From Candidatus Mediterraneibacter stercorigallinarum (GTDB lineage: Bacteria > Bacillota > Clostridia > Lachnospirales > Lachnospiraceae): DNA of 12,832 bases. Made by a program: the position numbers and the translations under genes. The notes below the pieces were generated by a model, which saw only the letters and a program-made list of their open reading frames with translations, was not told the DNA's origin and did not search any database. This document shows, piece after piece, positions 6,665 through 12,832 of this stretch; the first letter of the stretch is position 1, and each line of letters opens with the position of its first letter. The stretch lies in contig DXCD01000035.1 in NCBI GenBank assembly GCA_019116185.1, positions 1-12,832 on the forward strand, read 5' to 3'.

Positions 6665-7840
6665 CTATTTTTTCTTTCCAAAGACCGCATCCGCGATCAG
6701 GCAGAGCACGATCACCACAGCCATATCAGGCAGGGTATTTCCCACCGGGATATCCACCGTCATGAGCCATCGGTAGATCACAAAACCGATCAGCCAGATC
6801 ACAAGGTTCTTCCAGTCAAAGTCCCCTGCTGATTTTTCCTTCTTCAGGATGAACACATCCGCGATCTGTACCGCGATCATCGGTGCGAATACAGAACCGA
6901 TAAGATAAAGGAAATCCGTGATGTCATCCATGGGGAATAAGATCGCCGCGACCGTCCCGATAACCGTAACAACGATTCCCACATGGCCTGCCTTCAGTTT
7001 CTGAAAAACAGACTCTGATGAGACTCCCGCAGAGTATGCGTCCAGGAAGGTAGTAGTCACGGTTGAGAAGATCACGATCAGGAGCGCCGCGATCCCTAAG
7101 CCTGCTTTTACCATGATCACCGCGATATCAGACTCTCCTGTATAAATGGCAGCTCCCATTCCGATGACATACATCCAGCAGCTCACCAGTCCATAGACGA
7201 TCACGCTTGCAGCTGTCGCTTTCACCGGCTTTTCTGCTTCTCTTGTATAGTCGCTGATCACAGGCAGCCAGGAGAGCGGCATTGCCACTGAGAGTTCCAC
7301 CGCAGCGCCGAAACTCATCGCCTCACTGCTCAGATCAGCCGCCGCGCCAGAGTCTCCGAAGAAAATCACTCTGCACAGGAGGATCGTAAGTACAAAGAGC
7401 GCAGCCATGGCGATGGTATTAATTTTGCCCAAATTCGTCACGCCCACAGCGATCCAGAGGACGATCAGCGCGCCGATCACAATGCACCACACCCAGGCGC
7501 CTGTATTGAACGTGCTGTTCGCAGCCAGGGCGCCGTCATAGATCATGATCGCCGTCCATCCCACAAGCTGGAGTACATTCAGGACAGCAAACAGAAGCCC
7601 GCCCTTCTGCCCGAAGCTCACCTTCACGGTCTCCATTGCGCTCTTGCGCATCTTTCCGCCAATGAGCCCGGCAAAGAACATCATACAGCAGCCGATCACG
7701 TGTCCGATCAGAATTGCCGCCAACCCTTTCTGAAAGCCCAGCGGAGCCAGGTAAGTACCTGTAAGGATCTCCGCGATGGAGACCCCTGCCCCGAACCAGA
7801 TCAGGCTGTTTTCAAATACTGAGATCCGTTTCTTTTCCAT
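6665..7840 (-). CDS. cytX: Hydroxymethylpyrimidine transporter CytX (NCS1 family)
   Basis: Membrane transporter of the nucleobase:cation symporter-1 group, 391 residues, the CytX subgroup associated with thiamine genes and predicted to import the pyrimidine precursor HMP. About 10-12 hydrophobic segments span the protein. The N-terminal ENSLIWFGAGVSIAEILTG and the GHVIGCCMMFFAGLIGGKM segment match the NCS1 core where CytX members begin. The start ATG 7840 has GAAGGAGG upstream, inside the end of thiD, whose stop is only 2 bp before. This tight coupling to thiD, the HMP kinase gene, supports HMP as substrate. It is the last gene before a strong terminator and is presumably under the TPP riboswitch far upstream. 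Confidence 0.9.
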   Translation of the reverse strand: MEKKRISVFENSLIWFGAGVSIAEILTGTYLAPLGFQKGLAAILIGHVIGCCMMFFAGLIGGKMRKSAMETVKVSFGQKGGLLFAVLNVLQLVGWTAIMIYDGALAANSTFNTGAWVWCIVIGALIVLWIAVGVTNLGKINTIAMAALFVLTILLCRVIFFGDSGAAADLSSEAMSFGAAVELSVAMPLSWLPVISDYTREAEKPVKATAASVIVYGLVSCWMYVIGMGAAIYTGESDIAVIMVKAGLGIAALLIVIFSTVTTTFLDAYSAGVSSESVFQKLKAGHVGIVVTVIGTVAAILFPMDDITDFLYLIGSVFAPMIAVQIADVFILKKEKSAGDFDWKNLVIWLIGFVIYRWLMTVDIPVGNTLPDMAVVIVLCLIADAVFGKKK

Positions 7841-7842
7841 AT

Positions 7843-8724
7843 CTAAACGCCCTCCTTCTCATCTCCAGCAGGGATTGCCGCGCCGTCTGTCTGAACGGAT
7901 ATCTCGCTGTCTTCCGCCGGACCGGCTGCCTTAACATATTCTCCTGTGATATCAAACCCATGGTTCATGGGGCCGCTGCCCTTTCCCAGGTCCAGCATCG
8001 CTCCAAGAGCTCCTGATATATACGATTTCGCCCGCTCTACGGATGTGTCCATGGCAAAGCCTTTCGCAAGGTTAGACGCAATAGCGCTGGACAAGGTACA
8101 CCCGGTCCCGTGCGTATTCGGATTATCGATCCGCTTCCCGTAAAACCACCGGAAACTTCCATCCCGGTAGAGAAGGTCATTTGCGTCATTCAGCTGATGG
8201 CCTCCCTTTACAAGGACTGCGCAGTGGTAAGAAACGCTGATCTTCTCTGCTGCCTTTATCATATCTTCCTCAGACTTCACTTCCATGCCTGAAAGCACTT
8301 CCGCCTCGGGAATGTTTGGCGTCAGGATGTCCGCCATGGGGAGAAGTGCTTCCTTCAGCGTGCCGATCGCGTCATCGCTGATCAGCTTTGCCCCGCTGGT
8401 CGCTACCATGACGGGATCCACCACGATATTTCCCGCTTTGTACTCTTTTAGTTTGTCTGCGATCGCCCGGATCAGCTCTGCGGAAGATACCATCCCGATC
8501 TTTACCGCGTCCGGGCGGATGTCCGTGAAGATACAGTCAATCTGTTCCTTAAGAAATTCAGGAGATACCTCCATGATCCCTGTCACGCCGGTCGTATTCT
8601 GTGCAGTCAAAGCTGTGATCGCGCTCATGGCGAACACGCCATTCGCGGTCATTGTCTTGATATCTGCCTGAATCCCGGCGCCTCCGCTGGAATCGCTTCC
8701 GGCGATTGTTAATGCTGTCCTCAT
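7843..8724 (-). CDS. thiD: HMP / HMP-phosphate kinase ThiD
   Basis: Bifunctional kinase that phosphorylates hydroxymethylpyrimidine to HMP-P and then HMP-PP, the pyrimidine donor for ThiE. Ribokinase-like fold, 293 residues. Landmarks are the N-terminal AGSDSSGGAGIQAD (8-21), ITALTAQNT (36-44), DPVMVATSGAKL (103-114), TPNIPEAEVL (135-144), VLVKGGH (170-176) and the anion-hole motif HGTGCTLSSAIA with the catalytic-base cysteine C209. It is about 25 residues longer than common ThiD, through a polar C-terminal tail (EDSEISVQTD and onward). The start ATG 8724 is preceded by an AGGATGAGG purine-rich site; ATG 8733 is the alternative. It lies 109 bp after the HAD gene, the longest gap in the operon, which contains a perfect inverted repeat. 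Confidence 0.95.
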   Translation of the reverse strand: MRTALTIAGSDSSGGAGIQADIKTMTANGVFAMSAITALTAQNTTGVTGIMEVSPEFLKEQIDCIFTDIRPDAVKIGMVSSAELIRAIADKLKEYKAGNIVVDPVMVATSGAKLISDDAIGTLKEALLPMADILTPNIPEAEVLSGMEVKSEEDMIKAAEKISVSYHCAVLVKGGHQLNDANDLLYRDGSFRWFYGKRIDNPNTHGTGCTLSSAIASNLAKGFAMDTSVERAKSYISGALGAMLDLGKGSGPMNHGFDITGEYVKAAGPAEDSEISVQTDGAAIPAGDEKEGV

Positions 8725-8773
8725 TTTCCTCATCCTTTCTCTTTCGTTATTATCCTCAGCATTAATTTTATAT

Positions 8774-8806
8774 AGCGGCAGAAAGTGGTGCCCCCGGCCT
8801 GCCGCT
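8774..8806 (-). repeat. Intergenic inverted repeat between HAD gene and thiD
   Basis: AGCGGCAG (8774-8781) and CTGCCGCT (8799-8806) are perfect 8-bp arms around a 17-nt GC-rich spacer that could itself form a short stem. In the operon RNA it is followed by AUAUAAAAUU rather than a U run, so it is not a standard terminator. It may be an mRNA-processing or stability hairpin, or a weak attenuator. Confidence 0.5.
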
Positions 8807-8833
8807 GAAAAGTGCCCGCGCCATCCCATGATC

Positions 8834-9499
8834 TTATGAGATGGCAGACGCTCTTTTCCAGAATATTTCAAAATCTTTAAACTCCGGCAGATAGATATCT
8901 GCTGAGTTCCAGATATGCGCAAGATCTCTGTCATTTGCTTTATCATAGACGCCGACCGTCCTAAATCCGGCTTTCTTCGCCGTGCGGATCGCGTGATAAG
9001 CGTCCTCAAACACCCAGGTCTGTCCCGGGTCTGTGTCGAGCTGAAGCGCCGCGGCGTAGTAAATATCAGGTTCATTCTTGCTGCTCCCGATCTCGGAGCA
9101 GGTGAAGATTCCCTGGAAGAATCGGTATACATTCAGCCTCTTCAGGGCTGCCTCTGCGTTTTTCCTGTCGCCGGTCGTGGCGATCACCATTGGCACGCCT
9201 TTTTCCCGAAATTCATTCAGATACTGGCGCGCGCCTTCCTTTAGCGGGACTCTCTCCGCATAAAAATCTTTCACTTCCTGATTCACTCCGGCAATGACCT
9301 GTTCCGGAGTCAGGCTGAGATGATACGTATCAATCAAATATTGTGCGCTCTGTTCCAGGCTCATCGTATAAAGCCTGGCGCCTAATCCTTTCTCTGCCTC
9401 GATACCTAATCTCTGAAGATACAGCTCTCCCAGATTTTCCCACACCGGCATAGAATTCAGCAGCACGCCGTCCACATCAAATATTACGCCTTTGACCAT
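8834..9499 (-). CDS. HAD-family phosphatase in the thiamine operon, candidate thiamine-phosphate phosphatase
   Basis: Haloacid-dehalogenase hydrolase of the beta-phosphoglucomutase-like subgroup, 221 residues. Motif I is FDVDGVL (nucleophile D8, acid/base D10), motif II VIATTGD (T108), motif III lysine K141 in SSKNEPDIYY, motif IV VFEDAYHA (E165/D166). The segment from about 15 to 85 is a helical C1-type cap. The start ATG 9499 has TAAGGAG 9 nt upstream, overlapping the thiE stop, so it is in one transcript with thiE. ThiE makes thiamine monophosphate; cells that form TPP through thiamine pyrophosphokinase must first remove this phosphate, and HAD enzymes do this in plants. A role as TMP phosphatase therefore fits the context. 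Clean-up of another phosphorylated intermediate is the alternative. The substrate is inference. Confidence 0.85.
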   Translation of the reverse strand: MVKGVIFDVDGVLLNSMPVWENLGELYLQRLGIEAEKGLGARLYTMSLEQSAQYLIDTYHLSLTPEQVIAGVNQEVKDFYAERVPLKEGARQYLNEFREKGVPMVIATTGDRKNAEAALKRLNVYRFFQGIFTCSEIGSSKNEPDIYYAAALQLDTDPGQTWVFEDAYHAIRTAKKAGFRTVGVYDKANDRDLAHIWNSADIYLPEFKDFEIFWKRASAIS

Positions 9500-9512
9500 T
9501 CCGCAGCTCTCC

Positions 9513-10163
9513 TTATAATATCTCTTCTGTGCGCGCCTTCAGTTCCCGCGCAGCGCTTTCGATATCCCCCTGGGCAAAAATCGCGCTGATCACGGCGATC
9601 CCGCAGATCCCTGTGCCCGCAAGTTCTGTCACATTTTCCTTTGTGATGCCTCCGATGGCGATCACCGGGATATCCACAGCTTCACAGATCGCTCTCACAG
9701 TATCGTGGCTCACCTCCACTGCGTCCGCCTTGGAGCCGGTGGGAAATACTGCTCCCACTCCAAGATAATCCGCGCCGTGTTCCTGCGCTTTGAGCGCCTG
9801 TTCCACGGTCTGGGCGGACACGCCGATGATCTTATCCGGTCCCAGTTTTTTACGTACATCCAGAGCTTCCATATCGCTCTGCCCTACATGAACGCCGTCT
9901 GCGTTAACCGCCGCGGCAATCTCTACATTGTCATTAATGACAAAGGGAACATGATACTCTGCGCACAGCTTCCGGATCTCTTTCGCCTCTGCAAGGAACG
10001 CTTCCTCATCCAGGTCTTTTTCTCTGAGCTGGACAAATGTCACGCCGCCTTTTAATGCGCTCTCCACCTGCTCATACAATGTCTGCCCGTTCAGCCAGCT
10101 CCTGTCTGTTACTGCATAGAGAAGAAGGTCTTCCCTTCTGCATGCTGTATTACCGCACTTCAT
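9513..10163 (-). CDS. thiE: Thiamine-phosphate synthase ThiE
   Basis: Joins HMP-PP and hydroxyethylthiazole phosphate to give thiamine monophosphate. 216-residue TIM barrel, a normal length. Landmarks are YAVTDR (16-21), GGVTFVQLREK (39-49), FVINDN (74-79), DGVHVGQSD (89-97), IIGVSAQT, YLGVGAVFPTGSK (phosphate-binding loop) and PVIAIGGI. The start ATG 10163 is preceded by GAAAGGGG and lies 14 bp inside the end of thiM, implying coupled translation; a start six codons earlier is less well placed. It sits between thiM, which makes one substrate, and the HAD gene, which may act on its product. Confidence 0.96.
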   Translation of the reverse strand: MKCGNTACRREDLLLYAVTDRSWLNGQTLYEQVESALKGGVTFVQLREKDLDEEAFLAEAKEIRKLCAEYHVPFVINDNVEIAAAVNADGVHVGQSDMEALDVRKKLGPDKIIGVSAQTVEQALKAQEHGADYLGVGAVFPTGSKADAVEVSHDTVRAICEAVDIPVIAIGGITKENVTELAGTGICGIAVISAIFAQGDIESAARELKARTEEIL

Positions 10164-10971
10164 ATTTTGCCCCTTTCTCAAGCTCCCCGCCTGTCATATT
10201 ATAGATGGAGTCAATGATCCGGTTCCTGTATGTGGCATTACCGTCGCCTTCCTGCATCCGTTCCCATCCGATCTCGCCTGCCAGACCCATGACGCACACA
10301 GCCGCTGCCGCTGCTTCCAGCCGGTTCTCGGGATTCGCAGTCACATAGGCAGTCATCATGCCGGACAGCTGGCATCCGGTTCCGGTGATCTTGCCCATCT
10401 CCGGGCGTCCGTTGCGGATCACATAACATTTCTCCCCGTCAGATACCAGGTCGATCGCTCCTGTCACCGCGATAATGCTCCCTGTCTTCCGTGCAAATTC
10501 TTTTACAAACAATACTGCATCATCAAGATTTTCTTCTGTCACGGCGTCCGCCACATCCGCGTCCACGCCCTTCGTCGTTCCGCTCCCCAGCGCGAGGGTC
10601 TTGATCTCGGAAATATTTCCCCGGATCACGGCAAGCTTCAATTCCTTCATCAGTTCCAGCGCTGTGTTCGTTCGCAGCGCGCTGGCTCCGGCTCCTACCG
10701 GATCGAGAAGCACCGGATGTCCCAGTTCGTTCGCTTTCTTCCCGGCGCGGAACATGCCTTCAATGCTCGTTTTATGGAGGGTTCCGATATTAATGTTCAA
10801 GCCGCCGCATACAGAAGTAATGTCCTCCACATCCTCCGCCTCATCGGACATGATCGGGCTTCCCCCGCATGCCAGCAGCACGTTCGCCACATCATTCACG
10901 GTCACATAGTTTGTTATATTATGTACCAGCGGTACGGTTTTTCTTACATTTTCCAGACATTCCTTTAACAT
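10150..10971 (-). CDS. thiM: Hydroxyethylthiazole kinase ThiM
   Basis: Phosphorylates salvaged 4-methyl-5-(2-hydroxyethyl)thiazole for use by ThiE. Ribokinase-like, 273 residues, typical length. Landmarks are PLVHNITNYVTVND (14-27), GGSPIMSDE (36-44), LLDPVGAGAS (88-97), VIRGNISEI (115-123), VTGAIDLVSDG (169-179) and GKITGTGCQLSGM with catalytic cysteine C200. The start ATG 10971 has AGGAGG 9 nt upstream. It is the first gene after the TPP riboswitch and leads thiM-thiE-HAD-thiD-cytX, a salvage operon with no de novo thiazole or pyrimidine genes in view. Confidence 0.97.
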   Translation of the reverse strand: MLKECLENVRKTVPLVHNITNYVTVNDVANVLLACGGSPIMSDEAEDVEDITSVCGGLNINIGTLHKTSIEGMFRAGKKANELGHPVLLDPVGAGASALRTNTALELMKELKLAVIRGNISEIKTLALGSGTTKGVDADVADAVTEENLDDAVLFVKEFARKTGSIIAVTGAIDLVSDGEKCYVIRNGRPEMGKITGTGCQLSGMMTAYVTANPENRLEAAAAAVCVMGLAGEIGWERMQEGDGNATYRNRIIDSIYNMTGGELEKGAKYEVR

Positions 10972-11003
10972 GTCAGATTACCTCCTATGTGTTGTAAAGA
11001 TAC

Positions 11004-11150
11004 AAAAAAACGGGGAACCACTGATATGGGTACGCCCGTGCCGATGATCCGTATATTCCCTACGTTGGCATTACCCAAATCAGGTGGCGGGTCGAGGCAG
11101 TTCAGCCTCCTCTCAGCCTGCTTGATACGCAAGCTCCCCGTTTTATATAT
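11004..11150 (-). ncRNA. TPP riboswitch (THI element) with terminator platform upstream of thiM
   Basis: The aptamer lies at about 11052-11145. GGGGAGC starts it; P3 is GCTTG/CAAGC (11120-11134); CTGAGA is at 11116-11111; an optional P3a hairpin GAGGC/GCCTC is at 11109-11094, followed by GACCC. The thiamine core is ACCTGAT (11085-11079), TTGG/CCAA (P5) and CGTAGGGA (11064-11057). The expression platform (11045-11004) ends in CCCCG followed by seven T, a rho-independent terminator pattern. Its TCCCCGTTTT is fully complementary over 10 bp to AAAACGGGGA at the aptamer's own 5' edge, while ACGGG (11039-11035) is a local alternative partner. When TPP is plentiful it should stop transcription before thiM. 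It begins only about 25 nt after the thiW stop. Confidence 0.95.
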
Positions 11151-11171
11151 CTGTTTCTTTTTTCGTATTAC

Positions 11172-11702
11172 TTATTTCTTTGTGCTCTGCGTCTCTGTGT
11201 CCAGATTGCCAAGATAGATGTCAAATACCTTCATCTTCTTCATCGCTGTCACAAGGACTGCCGCAATAATCGTCCCTCCGCAGCTTGACACAAAGAACGG
11301 GATCACAAAGCCGAACACCGCGCTCTCGCTTCCCATGATCAAAGTTGCGATCGGATAGCTCAAGAGTCCGCCGATCACGGATGTTCCGAACAGCTCTCCT
11401 GCATAGGCAAATGGAAGATGTTTCCCGTATTTATACAGCATGCCGCAGAGAAATGCTCCGCACATGGAGCCCGGAAAGGCAAGAAGCGTTCCCGTTCCCA
11501 TCAGATTTCTGAGAAGACTGGTCACAAATGCCATTCCCACTGCATATCCGGGGCCTAAGAACACGCCGCCCAGTATGTTGATAAAGTGCTGGACCGGAGC
11601 GCATTTTGATGCTCCCACCGGAATCGACAGAGGAGAACACACAATCCCCACTGCTACAAGGATACCCGCAAGGGCAAGTTTTCTTACGTTGACGTTTTTC
11701 AT
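11172..11702 (-). CDS. thiW: ThiW, thiazole-specific ECF transporter S-component
   Basis: Substrate-binding membrane subunit of an energy-coupling-factor transporter, predicted to import hydroxyethylthiazole. 176 residues with five or six hydrophobic segments (about 7-27, 38-62, 68-90, 98-118, 125-150). The N-terminal RKLALAGILVAVGIV and the region SKCAPVQHFINILGGVFLGP are typical of ThiW and related S-components. The shared ECF ATPases and T-component are not in this window. The start ATG 11702 has AGGAGG 7 nt upstream; GTG one codon earlier is less likely. It is on the same strand as thiM but upstream of the TPP riboswitch, so that switch does not control it directly. A structured 190-nt stretch precedes it. 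Confidence 0.93.
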   Translation of the reverse strand: MKNVNVRKLALAGILVAVGIVCSPLSIPVGASKCAPVQHFINILGGVFLGPGYAVGMAFVTSLLRNLMGTGTLLAFPGSMCGAFLCGMLYKYGKHLPFAYAGELFGTSVIGGLLSYPIATLIMGSESAVFGFVIPFFVSSCGGTIIAAVLVTAMKKMKVFDIYLGNLDTETQSTKK

Positions 11703-11737
11703 CACTGAACCTCCTGTACATGTGCCGCCATGCTCTT

Positions 11738-11889
11738 CTGCCGCAAAAGGCAGTGCGTCAACAACAGGGCTGACACTTTAACGGTCGGCGCTTGCTGGCG
11801 CCCTCTCACTCCGGAACACGGATTCCCTCGCATGTGTTTTCGTACATTTGTACAGCAGCCCTGTCTCCTTCTGCCAGAGACGAGCCGTG
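11738..11889 (-). ncRNA. Candidate structured leader RNA upstream of thiW (class unknown)
   Basis: In the leader sense, CGAG with CCGTG (11881-11889) pairs with CTCG (11827-11830) and CACGG (11817-11821), leaving a 5-nt bulge, and encloses smaller hairpins (GTCTC/GAGAC). Then follow GGCGC/GCGCC with a 6-nt loop (11787-11802) and CTGCC/GGCAG with a 6-nt loop (11738-11753). A perfect 9-bp long-range match, ACAGGGCTG (11764-11772) with CAGCCCTGT (11856-11864), crosses the first stem and competes with one hairpin, as in a pseudoknot or switch. The TPP core (ACCTGAT, CGTAGGGA) is absent. I cannot place it in a known class, and no promoter is obvious. Confidence 0.45.
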
Positions 11890-11901
11890 ATGATGTACAG
11901 T

Positions 11902-11931
11902 AAAAACCCGGGACGGCGCTCCCCGCCCGGG
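11902..11931 (-). terminator. Rho-independent terminator after the XRE regulator
   Basis: Minus strand: CCCGGG (11931-11926) pairs with CCCGGG (11912-11907), extended inward by three G-C pairs after a 1-nt bulge, then five T (11906-11902). It separates the regulator from the thiW leader, so thiW should have its own promoter downstream of here, or depend on read-through. Confidence 0.85.
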
Positions 11932-11963
11932 AAAACCTGTTATTCGATTGTCCGGGATTTATG

Positions 11964-12476
11964 TTACCACGTTCTCACGATAAATGCAATAAGGCTGGTA
12001 ACGGTACCCAGGATCCCTGCAAACGTTATGAGCAGAGACATACGGTCCCGCATCGCCCGGTATCTGAAAGAATAGAGAAATGTGCTGTAACAGCAGATAA
12101 GCGCCAATACCCCTGATGTTTCGACATTCTTTATAATACAGTATATAAGCAGAGAAACCGCCAGCACATAAAAGCCGAGAAACCCAAAACGAAAACTCTT
12201 AAGGAGGTTCAGATCTGCCATGCTGATCAGATTTTCTTCGCTCCTTCTCCTGTAATCTCTCTCTGAAATAATCTCCCCGCTCAGAAGGTCATTGACCCCC
12301 ACCTTTAAGATCGCGCTCAGAGGCTGGAGGAGAGCCAGGTCAGGCATGCAGCGTCCATTCTCCCACTTGGACACTGCCCGGTCTGTGATCCCCAGCTCCT
12401 CTGCAAGTTCTTTCTGGGTGAGACCCAGTTCCCGTCTTCTCTCTGCGACAAATCTGCCTGTTTTCTTCTGATCCAT
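11964..12476 (-). CDS. XRE-family transcriptional regulator with membrane C-terminal half
   Basis: 170 residues. The N-terminal helix-turn-helix (about 6-62) has the XRE pattern LGLTQKELAEELGITDRAV followed by SKWENGRCMPD, typical of Firmicute regulators. A short basic linker (ERDYRRR) leads to three hydrophobic segments (about 95-117, 121-137 and 146-168), so the DNA-binding domain is probably tethered to the membrane and may sense envelope or ligand signals. The start ATG 12476 has AGGAGG 7 nt upstream. It is followed by a strong terminator, so it is monocistronic. Its own upstream region has the palindrome AAGGTAT...ATACCTT, a possible autoregulatory site. Targets are unknown. Confidence 0.85.
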   Translation of the reverse strand: MDQKKTGRFVAERRRELGLTQKELAEELGITDRAVSKWENGRCMPDLALLQPLSAILKVGVNDLLSGEIISERDYRRRSEENLISMADLNLLKSFRFGFLGFYVLAVSLLIYCIIKNVETSGVLALICCYSTFLYSFRYRAMRDRMSLLITFAGILGTVTSLIAFIVRTW

Positions 12477-12501
12477 ATGCCTGCCTCCTGTATAAATGTT
12501 T

Positions 12502-12541
12502 AAGGTATCTGCCCCGGGTATACTTATCGGACAAATACCTT
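12502..12541. promoter_or_regulatory. Palindrome upstream of the XRE gene, candidate operator
   Basis: AAGGTAT (12502-12508) and ATACCTT (12535-12541) are exact reverse complements with a 26-bp gap. A third related half-site, GGGTATAC, lies inside (12516-12523). No convincing -35/-10 pair is seen. XRE regulators often bind such repeats in their own promoter; this assignment is inference. Confidence 0.35.
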
Positions 12542-12608
12542 GTTATCCTGTTCTTTCAGTATACAGCAGGCATCTTCAAAAGTAACCATACCAACGGTTG
12601 AGTCCCTC

Positions 12609-12832
12609 TTATTTCGCGGATTTCAGCCACTGGCGCACGACCGTCACATCCTCTTCTACTGCTCTGGCGATCGTTTCTTCCGGCATGCCCATCCGATTCA
12701 AATTCAGCGCCGTCTTTCGGCTGCTCTCCAAAAATCCCGATTTTCGCCCCTCTTTTCGTCCCTCTTCTCTGATCTTCTCCATAATCTCACACATAATCTC
12801 TCTGCCTCCTTCTTCAGTCTTTAGGAACCGCA
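12609..12832 (-). CDS. C-terminal part of an Rpn/PD-(D/E)XK-type nuclease (5' end outside window)
   Basis: The frame is open from the right edge to TAA at 12611-12609, giving 74 visible residues. It includes FLKTEEGGREIMCEIMEKIREE, then EGRKEGRKSGFLE and a helical tail (NLNRMGMPEETIARAVEEDVTVVRQWL). This glycine/glutamate/arginine repeat plus helical tail is typical of the C-terminus of Rpn-family recombination-promoting nucleases (often labelled putative transposases). The catalytic domain would lie upstream, outside the window. ATG 12794 would give a 61-residue protein, but the reading frame and family pattern continue beyond it, so it is probably internal. Whether the whole gene is intact cannot be told. 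Confidence 0.7.
   Translation of the reverse strand, partial: RFLKTEEGGREIMCEIMEKIREEGRKEGRKSGFLESSRKTALNLNRMGMPEETIARAVEEDVTVVRQWLKSAK

Noticed and set aside
8725..9132. N-terminal extension of ThiD by 136 codons
   Set aside because: It overlaps the HAD gene on the same strand in another frame and does not resemble a ThiD domain; ATG 8724 has a ribosome site and gives the normal N-terminus.
11716..11900. A second TPP riboswitch, T-box or cobalamin switch in the thiW leader
   Set aside because: The segment around 11785-11810 (GTGAGAG, hairpin, GACC) recalls the TPP P3 region, and GGGAATCCG recalls cobalamin leaders, but the ACCTGAT/CGTAGGGA core, the T-box TGGNACCGCG and a B12 box are all missing, so no known class was assigned.

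Overview
The window looks like a chromosome segment from a gut-type Firmicute, most plausibly a Lachnospiraceae relative (inference). The reasons are strong AGGAGG-type ribosome sites, tRNA genes without an encoded CCA, a thiamine salvage operon built on an ECF S-component (ThiW) plus CytX, and a peptide-resistance ABC module resembling clostridial CprABC/LanFEG. No mobile element with clear ends, no CRISPR array and no rRNA is visible.

Left part (1-3700): an OmpR-type response regulator runs leftward off the edge. Divergent from it is a rightward operon: a LanF-like ATPase carrying the E-loop glutamate, two LanE/LanG-like permeases joined by ATGA overlaps, and a 93-residue membrane protein. 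The intervening region holds an extended -10 promoter for the regulator, GTAAG repeats in 11/22-bp phase, and an inverted repeat over the transporter's -10. The layout suggests a sensor-regulator that switches on a peptide-export pump. The kinase would be expected just outside the window. A short unrecognised ORF and a two-way hairpin terminator close this part.

Middle (3700-6620), all leftward: tRNA-Val(GAC) and tRNA-Ala(CGC) follow a promoter with a perfect -10. Further upstream is an mscL - NhaC-family antiporter - C39-like peptidase operon with its own extended -10 promoter. The MscL has a C-terminal four-cysteine zinc ribbon.

Right-centre (6620-11705), all leftward: thiamine precursor salvage. 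ThiW would import the thiazole and ThiM phosphorylate it. CytX would import hydroxymethylpyrimidine and ThiD phosphorylate it twice. ThiE joins the two into thiamine phosphate, and a HAD phosphatase in the operon could release thiamine from it. De novo genes (thiC, thiG) are absent here. A TPP riboswitch lies between thiW and thiM, so thiW is outside its control. Instead thiW is preceded by about 190 nt of complex, unassigned potential RNA structure, the most interesting part of the window. A hairpin terminator ends the operon after cytX.

Right end (11900-12832), leftward: an XRE regulator with a membrane-embedded C-terminal half, its own terminator and a possible operator palindrome, then the 3' end of an Rpn/PD-(D/E)XK-type nuclease gene that enters from outside.
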